The notes beneath the pieces were generated by a model. It worked only from the letters and a program-made list of their open reading frames with translations, ran no database searches and was not told the origin of the DNA. From Succinatimonas hippei (GTDB lineage Bacteria > Pseudomonadota > Gammaproteobacteria > Enterobacterales > Succinivibrionaceae): 46,683 bases of DNA. Below are positions 41,701 through 46,683 of this stretch, piece by piece. Made by a program: the position numbers and the translations under genes. Each line of letters starts with the position of its first letter. Positions within the stretch are counted from its first letter, which is position 1. The stretch spans positions 1-46,683 of the forward strand of contig SFGV01000009.1 of assembly GCA_004557545.1 (NCBI GenBank), in the 5' to 3' direction.

Positions 41701-42228
41701 CTAGTTGTCCTGCTCTCCTACACCGTTTTTGAATTTTTTGTAGGTAGACGGGCAGGCTGAGGTTTTCTGGTTGGCGGCTGTACGATAAGCACCGTTGCGG
41801 TAGACCTGCAGCTGGGCTCCTGATGATGAGGTCACCACGCGAACCTTTTGACCAAGCTTATAGCCACAGTTAAAAGGAACATCAACCAGCATAGGGCCGT
41901 TATCAGAGTTTATTGAGATCCTGAGACCTTCGGTGCGGTTCAAAGCTTTTGAGCCAAGGTTGCCGGCCGCGGCTCCAAGTCCGGCACCGACCAGAGTCCC
42001 TGAGGTATGGTGGTTGAAAAGCTGACCTAAAATAGCTCCGCCCAGAGCTCCTACGACAGTATTGGTAGCTGAGTCGTATTTCTGGCTATCGAGGTCTACC
42101 ACCTCAATCCCGGTTATCCTGCCGGAATAATAATTACTTACAGTTCCTGCCGTGCTGATTGGGTTGGTGCACCCTGAAAGAGCGAGGGCGGAGGCAAAAG
42201 CGATAGCGGTAAAAGAGTATTGTTTCAT
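41701..42228 (-). CDS. glycine-zipper outer-membrane lipoprotein (SlyB/Pcp-like)
   Basis: A 175-residue lipoprotein. The signal peptide ends in the lipobox LSGC (Cys19-20 region, ALALSGCTN), so it is lipidated; with Thr-Asn after the cysteine it should go to the outer membrane. The glycine-zipper 2TM domain reads VVGALGGAILGQL, then GTLVGAGLGAAAGNLGSKAL, as in SlyB/Pcp-family envelope proteins. The C-terminal domain has ISINSDNGPMLVDVPFN and KLGQKVRVV, a small beta module common in this family. GAGGA precedes the ATG. A structural or stress role in the envelope is likely; the exact function is unknown. Confidence 0.85.
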   Translation of the reverse strand: MKQYSFTAIAFASALALSGCTNPISTAGTVSNYYSGRITGIEVVDLDSQKYDSATNTVVGALGGAILGQLFNHHTSGTLVGAGLGAAAGNLGSKALNRTEGLRISINSDNGPMLVDVPFNCGYKLGQKVRVVTSSSGAQLQVYRNGAYRTAANQKTSACPSTYKKFKNGVGEQDN

Positions 42229-42380
42229 GCGATTTCCTCATATTTAAACGCGCCGTAGCAGATACGCTCAGATTGGCATGAGTTCTCCTAGAATATACTA
42301 CAAGCTCCCGATCATCTGATCTTTATGCAAAGCAATCTCATGGAGGATCTTATGCTGCCACCTATAATGGAGTTTAGACC

Positions 42381-43724
42381 ATGCCGGTAACTCTTTCAGG
42401 GCTTATAAGCGGCATTTCTGAAAACGGGTGTGGGTTCCTTCACGCGCGCGGGATGAATATTGAGGTCGCGGGGACAGTACCCGGTGATTTTGCCGAGGTG
42501 GAAATTATTGTGCCGGGGCGTGGCAAGCGATCGGGTAAGGGAAAACTCGTTTTACTAAGGCGCTCCTCGCCTGAGAGAATTCCTCAAAAGGAGCTTTGCC
42601 CTTATCAGGCAGAGTGCGGAGGCTGCGCTTTTGGGCTTCTCCGCGAAAAAGCGCAACTTGCGTTAAAGCGGGACATGCTGGGCTCAGCCCTGAAAAAAGC
42701 CGGGATAAAAATAAACTGGCAGCCTCAGATAGTGCCAGCCGATCCAGGGATCACCAGATTTAAGAGCATAAGATATTTTGGCACTTCAGAGGGCAGGGTT
42801 ATTCAGGGCTTTTATCATTCCGAGAGCCATATCGTTGAGAATGTAGCGCAATGCCCGCGCGAATGCGCGTGGTTTGGCGCTTTTGCGTCAGAGATCGCTT
42901 CACTTGCCAATGAAAACGGAGTCAGAGCCTACGATGAGATCTCGGAAGAGGGAGTGCTGCGCTCTGTCATGATGCGCGACTGTCAGAACGGGGAGACCAT
43001 GGCGGTTCTCTCATACAAGGGCAGACTTGATGAGAGATTTGTAAAAGAGCTTACATCCTTATCGGCGCGATTTGGAGTTAAATCATTCTGGATCGCGCGC
43101 AATGATTCGGATGGCAACCGTGTCATTTGCGGCAGCCCCGAACTTATATCAGGTGAGAGAAGCGTAAAAGCAAGGCTTGGGAATTTCTGCTACAGCGTAG
43201 GACCATTGAGCTTCCTTCAGGTCAATTATCCTGTGGCTGAGCGCCTTTATAGCGCGGCGCTTGAATGGTGCGGCAGGGATCCTGACGCTACCGCCCTTGA
43301 TCTGTGTTGCGGAGCGGGCGCTATGACTCTGCCTTTATCCCGCGCTTTTGGCAGGGTGATCGGAGTGGAGATAATTGAGGAGGCGGTTGAGGCGGCGAAA
43401 ACCAACGCTATGTTAAATGGCGTTACCAACGCTGATTTTATCGCCTCGGATTTCAATAAGGTTTTACCCGATCTTATTGACGACAGGGTGCGCGCGGTGA
43501 TCGCGGATCCTTCACGGCGTGGGCTTGGCGCTCAATGCTGTCAATGCCTGTGGAAGCTAAGGAGTGGCTCCAGGGTCACGCTTATCTTCTGTGGTCTTAA
43601 GGCTCTGGAGCGGGATCTTTATGAGGTGATGAAAGGCGGGTTTATTGTGCATGACGCAAAAGGTTTTGACATGTTCCCCGGAACATCAGGACTGGAATCA
43701 CTGGTTTTGTTAGAGAAAAAATGA
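42381..43724 (+). CDS. RlmD-like 23S rRNA (uracil-5)-methyltransferase with altered catalytic motif
   Basis: A SAM-dependent RNA m5U methyltransferase of 447 residues related to RlmD/RlmCD. A TRAM domain (about 1-60) leads to a 4Fe-4S motif (CPYQAECGGCAF and a fourth Cys in QCPREC). The methyltransferase core has FLQVNYPVAERLY, DLCCGAGAMTLPLS and DPSRRGLG. The motif normally SCNP reads FCGL: the nucleophilic cysteine is kept but its neighbours changed. The C-terminal HxE region reads GLE (Glu kept, His lost). Activity is probable but not certain, and the target base could differ from U1939. Its stop overlaps the EamA gene by four bases. Confidence 0.82.
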   Translation: MPVTLSGLISGISENGCGFLHARGMNIEVAGTVPGDFAEVEIIVPGRGKRSGKGKLVLLRRSSPERIPQKELCPYQAECGGCAFGLLREKAQLALKRDMLGSALKKAGIKINWQPQIVPADPGITRFKSIRYFGTSEGRVIQGFYHSESHIVENVAQCPRECAWFGAFASEIASLANENGVRAYDEISEEGVLRSVMMRDCQNGETMAVLSYKGRLDERFVKELTSLSARFGVKSFWIARNDSDGNRVICGSPELISGERSVKARLGNFCYSVGPLSFLQVNYPVAERLYSAALEWCGRDPDATALDLCCGAGAMTLPLSRAFGRVIGVEIIEEAVEAAKTNAMLNGVTNADFIASDFNKVLPDLIDDRVRAVIADPSRRGLGAQCCQCLWKLRSGSRVTLIFCGLKALERDLYEVMKGGFIVHDAKGFDMFPGTSGLESLVLLEKK

Positions 43725-44158
43725 GACAGAAGACAAAACAAATGGAATGGTTCTATTTTGCCTGTCTTTCAGCTTTATTCGCGGCTATGACGGCGATCCT
43801 CGCGAAGATAGGAATAGACGGTGTCAATTCCAATCTCGCGACCGCCATACGAACCGTAGTGGTTCTGGTTATAGCCTTTGGTATAGTTATAGCGGATGGC
43901 AGTATTACCAGTATTTCTGACATCAGCCCTAAAAGCCTGGTATTTCTGATCCTCTCCGGGCTTGCCACAGGAGCATCCTGGCTTTGCTATTTTCGGGCTA
44001 TTGATCTTGGGGAAGTGTCCAAGGTAGTTCCGATAGACAAACTGAGTACTGTCCTGACCATTGTTCTCGCGGTTCTAATTTTTCATGAGGAATTTTCACT
44101 AAAAACTATACTGGGAATTGTATTCATAACCGCCGGTACGCTGATCATGACGCTTTAG
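43721..44158 (+). CDS. half-size EamA/DMT-family membrane protein
   Basis: A 145-residue inner-membrane protein with four to five hydrophobic helices, equal to a single EamA domain (usual transporters have two). ALFAAMTAILAKIGIDGVNS opens it, GLATGASWLCYFRAIDLGEV and VVPIDKLSTVLTIVLAVLIF are the family core, and ILGIVFITAGTLIMTL closes it. It should work as a dimer, exporting or importing a small metabolite. It overlaps the methyltransferase stop by four bases (ATGA at 43721), so it is translationally coupled. The substrate is unknown. Confidence 0.88.
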   Translation: MRQKTKQMEWFYFACLSALFAAMTAILAKIGIDGVNSNLATAIRTVVVLVIAFGIVIADGSITSISDISPKSLVFLILSGLATGASWLCYFRAIDLGEVSKVVPIDKLSTVLTIVLAVLIFHEEFSLKTILGIVFITAGTLIMTL

Positions 44159-44170
44159 AGGAGTATTTCA

Positions 44171-44533
44171 ATGGAGTATGAAATAAGCGTAAAAAGAGCC
44201 TATGAGGCAGCATCTGAATCTGACGGTACCAGGATACTGGTTGACCGCTTGTGGCCGCGCGGGCTCTCCCGCGATAAGGCAAAGCTTGACGAATGGGATA
44301 AAGCTATAGCTCCGTCCCCTGAATTGAGAAAGGCTTATCACGCGTCTGGTGATTATGAGAAGTTCAAAGAATCCTACGTAAAAGAGCTTGACGCGAATGA
44401 AAAGACAGGTGCCTTTCTATCAAAGGCAAGAGCCTTTCTTCAGAAAGGTCCGCTTACCCTGGTATTCGGATCTAAGGATCTTTCGCATAACAACGCTCAG
44501 GTGCTTAAAGAGTATCTTGAGGAGCATTTATGA
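44171..44533 (+). CDS. DUF488 family protein
   Basis: A 120-residue cytosolic protein of the DUF488 (YeaO-like) family. The family markers are RILVDRLWPRGLSRDKAKLD, the APSPELRKAYH segment, FKESYVKEL, and LTLVFGSKDLSHNNAQVLKEY near the C-terminus. GAGGAG lies upstream of the ATG at 44171. The function of the family is not known; it is common in anaerobes beside redox or stress genes. It overlaps the following TIGR04076 gene by four bases. Confidence 0.9.
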   Translation: MEYEISVKRAYEAASESDGTRILVDRLWPRGLSRDKAKLDEWDKAIAPSPELRKAYHASGDYEKFKESYVKELDANEKTGAFLSKARAFLQKGPLTLVFGSKDLSHNNAQVLKEYLEEHL

Positions 44534-44835
44534 AACGACCGAGGATCAGGATCACGCTTATCGATCGCAAGGGACCTCGTGGCTGTCATCACGGGCATCG
44601 CATAGGTGACAGCTGGGACTTTGATACTCAGCGCGGGACCCTGTGCCCAATGGCCATGCATGTTGCCTTTGTTTACGCGGATATTTTGCGTTACGGAGGG
44701 AATGTGCCGGGAGAGAAGCCGGGAACAGCGAGATTCTGTTGTCCGGATCCTGATACCATCAATGTTTTTCTGCTTGAGAAGGTAAGCGGTGATACTCTGG
44801 AGGTTCCTTCGGTTCCCTGCAGGGTTATCAGCTGA
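44530..44835 (+). CDS. TIGR04076 family protein
   Basis: A 101-residue protein resembling the TIGR04076 family, of unknown function. It has a short beta-rich N-terminus (RIRITLIDRKG), a Cys in GTLCPMAMHVAF, a Tyr/Gly block (YADILRYGG), a double Cys in FCCPDPDT, and a C-terminal strand. Conserved cysteines suggest metal binding or redox chemistry, but this is a guess. It overlaps the DUF488 stop by four bases and is the last gene of the operon; a terminator follows. Confidence 0.7.
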   Translation: MKRPRIRITLIDRKGPRGCHHGHRIGDSWDFDTQRGTLCPMAMHVAFVYADILRYGGNVPGEKPGTARFCCPDPDTINVFLLEKVSGDTLEVPSVPCRVIS

Positions 44836-44857
44836 AAGCCCGGAGCGATCGTAAAAA

Positions 44858-44887
44858 ACAGGTCTTCGTCCTTTGACGAAGACCTGT
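44858..44887. terminator. bidirectional terminator between the TIGR04076 gene and pyrI
   Basis: ACAGGTCTTCGTC (44858-44870) pairs with GACGAAGACCTGT (44875-44887) around CTTT. On the minus strand it is followed by six Ts, a strong end for pyrBI; the plus-strand T-run is weaker. Confidence 0.85.
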
Positions 44888-44910
44888 CGGTTTAATGGTC
44901 AGATCAGCCC

Positions 44911-45426
44911 TTAGTTTTCAGACTCAAGACCGTTATATCTGAGCACCATGTCACGGGTGAATTCGCGTTCACAGTAATGGCAGCGCATCTGCACCGTGCC
45001 GTTCTTGTCAGTCCTTATTAAAAAGCGCGGCGTAGCGCCTTTTTCAACATGGGTGATGCAGTTGCTGTTGGGGCAAGCAAAATCACCTACAGTTTCATGC
45101 GGCAGTCTAAGATTGTACTTGTCGACTACCTTGTAGTCTTTTATCTCATTGATAGTCGCGTTGGGCGCTAAAATCGCCAGCTGCTCAGTCTGCGAAGGAG
45201 AAAAGGTCACGTTAGCGATCTTAATGAGATCCTTTTTGCCAAGCTGACCTGAATGCAGATTAAAGCCTACGGTAAGTTCCTTGTCCTTGCTCAGGAATTT
45301 GAACATGCGCAGGATGTTTATAGCCTGACCCGGGGCAATATGATCAATGACCGTACCATTGGCAATGGCCTCGACCATCAGCTTATCCTTGGAAATCCCT
45401 GTATCTTTTGCTTTATTGTCTGACAT
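44911..45426 (-). CDS. pyrI: aspartate carbamoyltransferase regulatory subunit
   Basis: PyrI binds CTP/ATP and controls the PyrB catalytic trimer. It has 171 residues (E. coli 153), with a longer N-terminus. The allosteric domain has MVEAIANGTVIDHIAPGQAI and the zinc domain carries four cysteines (CPNSNC and CHYC). The ATG at 45426 begins one base after the pyrB stop, with AAGGAG ahead, so the two subunits are co-translated. It is on the minus strand, downstream of pyrB. Confidence 0.96.
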   Translation of the reverse strand: MSDNKAKDTGISKDKLMVEAIANGTVIDHIAPGQAINILRMFKFLSKDKELTVGFNLHSGQLGKKDLIKIANVTFSPSQTEQLAILAPNATINEIKDYKVVDKYNLRLPHETVGDFACPNSNCITHVEKGATPRFLIRTDKNGTVQMRCHYCEREFTRDMVLRYNGLESEN

Positions 45427-45427
45427 C

Positions 45428-46351
45428 TTAAATCTCCTTGTTCATGACCAGGGCCAGGATTGCTTCACGCGCGAAAACTCCGTTGGCGGCCTGCTTGAAG
45501 TAATAGGCGTGAGGATTGCTGTCCACATCCGGAGTTATTTCGTCTATGCGCGGAAGAGGGTGCAGGATCTTCATATTCTCGCGGGCGCTGTCGAGCATAG
45601 ATGAGGTGAGGATGAATTTTGAGCGAAGGTTCTGGTATTCAGTTTCGTCAAAACGTTCCTTCTGCACTCTGGTCATGTAAAGGATATCGACCTCTGGTAT
45701 GACCTCCTCAAGGGTATTGTGGAAGGAGTATTTGATTCCTCTTTCATCAAGTATGTCCAGAATGTACTGAGGCATGGCAAGTGAATCCGGGGCCACCAGC
45801 ATTATCTCAGCGTTATAAAGAGACAGCGCCTCGGCAAGAGAGTGAACGGTGCGTCCGTATTTAAGATCACCCACAAAGGCGATCTTTAAATGGTCAAGAT
45901 GCCCCTGAGTCTCATAGATACTGAAAAGATCAAGCATGGTCTGTGAGGGGTGCTGGTTCGCGCCATCTCCGGCGTTAATAACCGGGACAGAGGAAATATC
46001 GGCGCAAAGACGCGCGGCGCCCTCACGGTTGTGCCTGATCACCAGAGCGTCGGCATAAGAGGTGATGATCCTGATGGAGTCAATCAGGGTCTCGCCTTTT
46101 TTGCCAAGTGAAGTATTCGCGGCGTCAGGGAACCCGATCACCTGACCTCCGAGACGGTGGATAGCGGTCTCAAATGAAAGCCTTGTACGGGTTGAACCTT
46201 CAAAGAAGGTTACAGCGACCAGACGGTTTTTGAGCAGGTCATTCCTTGGGTGGGCTTTGAGCTCGCGCGCGGTTTTGAGTATTAGCTCTATATGCTCTTT
46301 GGTAAATTCCGAGACCGAGATAATGTCTTTTTGGAAGAGAGGATTGGTCAT
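45428..46351 (-). CDS. pyrB: aspartate carbamoyltransferase catalytic subunit
   Basis: PyrB joins carbamoyl phosphate and aspartate, the first committed step of pyrimidine synthesis. It has 307 residues (E. coli 311). The carbamoyl-phosphate site is FFEGSTRTRLSFETA, followed by GKKGETLIDSI, NAGDGANQHPSQTMLDLFSI, VGDLKYGRTVHSLAEAL and HPLPRIDEI; YLTRVQKERFDE-like MTRVQKERFDE is the mobile loop. AAGGGA precedes the ATG at 46351. It is the first gene of the pyrBI pair. Confidence 0.97.
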   Translation of the reverse strand: MTNPLFQKDIISVSEFTKEHIELILKTARELKAHPRNDLLKNRLVAVTFFEGSTRTRLSFETAIHRLGGQVIGFPDAANTSLGKKGETLIDSIRIITSYADALVIRHNREGAARLCADISSVPVINAGDGANQHPSQTMLDLFSIYETQGHLDHLKIAFVGDLKYGRTVHSLAEALSLYNAEIMLVAPDSLAMPQYILDILDERGIKYSFHNTLEEVIPEVDILYMTRVQKERFDETEYQNLRSKFILTSSMLDSARENMKILHPLPRIDEITPDVDSNPHAYYFKQAANGVFAREAILALVMNKEI

Positions 46352-46401
46352 TTTTGTCCCTTTAAACTGGTTTGTGAAACAGTTGGGAACGGGACGCTCG
46401 T

Positions 46402-46440
46402 GCTTCAGGAGACAGCGCTGTTCCTGAAAGCTGAATTATA
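46402..46440 (-). promoter_or_regulatory. pyrBI promoter (-10) and 5' leader hairpin
   Basis: TATAAT on the minus strand (46435-46440) predicts transcription from about 46428; no clear -35 is visible. The start of the transcript folds into a near-perfect hairpin (46402-46431) whose centre is ACAGCGCTGT. No leader peptide ORF and no T-run terminator are visible before pyrB, so the E. coli-type pyrL attenuator seems absent. The 230 bases from 46352 to 46580 hold no other gene. Confidence 0.4.
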
Positions 46441-46580
46441 CCAAAGGAGCGGATATTTCCCTAGCCTTGCTATGGAAGTGACTTATTTACAGATGAATTT
46501 TTTTAAACAGCGAAAATTGCGGGAAAGATAAGAAGATGGACGCCATCGGATAAATTAGTATTTATTTGGCGTAAAACCAA

Positions 46581-46607
46581 AAAAAAGACCTCCTTTTAGG
46601 AGGTCTT
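46581..46607 (-). terminator. terminator upstream of pyrBI
   Basis: AAGACCTCC (46585-46593) pairs with GGAGGTCTT (46599-46607) around a five-base loop. The minus strand continues into eight Ts, so it ends a minus-strand transcript entering from beyond the window edge. Confidence 0.75.
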
Positions 46608-46683
46608 GAGCAGGACCCCGGCTCCAATTTGCAGGAGGAAGCCGGAGCCGGAGTCGTAGTTGCTTTTAGAATTAGCCGAGCAG
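46596..46683 (-). other. possible 3' end of a minus-strand gene, unresolved
   Basis: One minus-strand frame stays open from the window edge to a TAA (46596-46598) that lies inside the terminator hairpin, coding about 28 residues ending GFLLQIGAGVLLKTS. A stop overlapping its own terminator is plausible for a gene end, and the codons are common ones. The product is not recognised, and the same stretch is GC-rich with CCGGCTCC/GGAGCCGG pairing that could instead be RNA structure. Confidence 0.2.

Noticed and set aside
1..46683. CRISPR arrays, prophage genes and toxin-antitoxin pairs
   Set aside because: No regularly spaced repeats, phage structural genes or recognisable toxin-antitoxin pairs were found on either strand.

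Overview
The window is a chromosomal segment of a gammaproteobacterium, most likely an anaerobic gut or rumen member of the Succinivibrionaceae or a close relative. The order nnrD/E-tsaE-amiB-mutL-miaA-hfq-hflX-hflK-hflC-purA, the divergent ispB / rplU-rpmA-obgE block and the pyrBI pair are classic gammaproteobacterial arrangements. A polyphosphate-glucokinase-type ROK kinase, a clostridial-type Y-family polymerase with a YolD partner and several degenerate sugar-related proteins give it an unusual accessory content. The family assignment is inference; no search was run.

Layout. 1-117: 3' end of a 5S rRNA and its terminator, so an rRNA operon ends here. 407-2370: Y-family polymerase plus YolD-like partner. 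2441-4047: a thiol-redox block (thioredoxin, FrnE/DsbA-like oxidoreductase, divergent HxlR regulator) with palindromic operators between the divergent promoters. 3997-7619: two-gene cassette of a Lhr-like helicase (BrxHI type) and a P-loop ATPase (BrxD type) without the rest of a BREX locus. 7731-10041: prmA and a PTS EIIC/EIIB-like membrane protein lacking the EIIB phospho-cysteine. 10132-12625: recJ and convergent ppgK. 12881-25134: the large nnrD-to-purA cluster for metabolite repair, tRNA modification, cell-wall amidase, mismatch repair, RNA chaperone, FtsH modulators and purine synthesis. 25205-29541: DeoR-type regulator with a 26-bp palindrome upstream, a small ORF, an aldo/keto reductase, and a secreted GH13 protein that has lost most catalytic residues. 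29630-34730: ispB, rplU-rpmA, obgE-folA and a MATE exporter. 34772-39845: apaH, dnaG and a Maf/DUF115-type protein.

39935-42228 looks like a small accessory site. A tRNA-Ile2 (CAU) gene is followed by a truncated IS110-family transposase, an 84-residue conserved hypothetical, an AT-rich gap with a tiny ORF behind a perfect Shine-Dalgarno, and a glycine-zipper lipoprotein. 42381-44835 is a tight four-gene operon (RlmD-like methyltransferase, half-size EamA transporter, DUF488, TIGR04076). The window closes with pyrI and pyrB on the minus strand and an unresolved piece at the edge.

The strongest candidates for unusual biology are the orphan BrxD-BrxHI cassette, the HxlR-controlled thiol operon, the clostridial-type polymerase/YolD pair behind the rRNA operon, and two apparent pseudoenzymes (the GH13 protein and the PTS-like protein).
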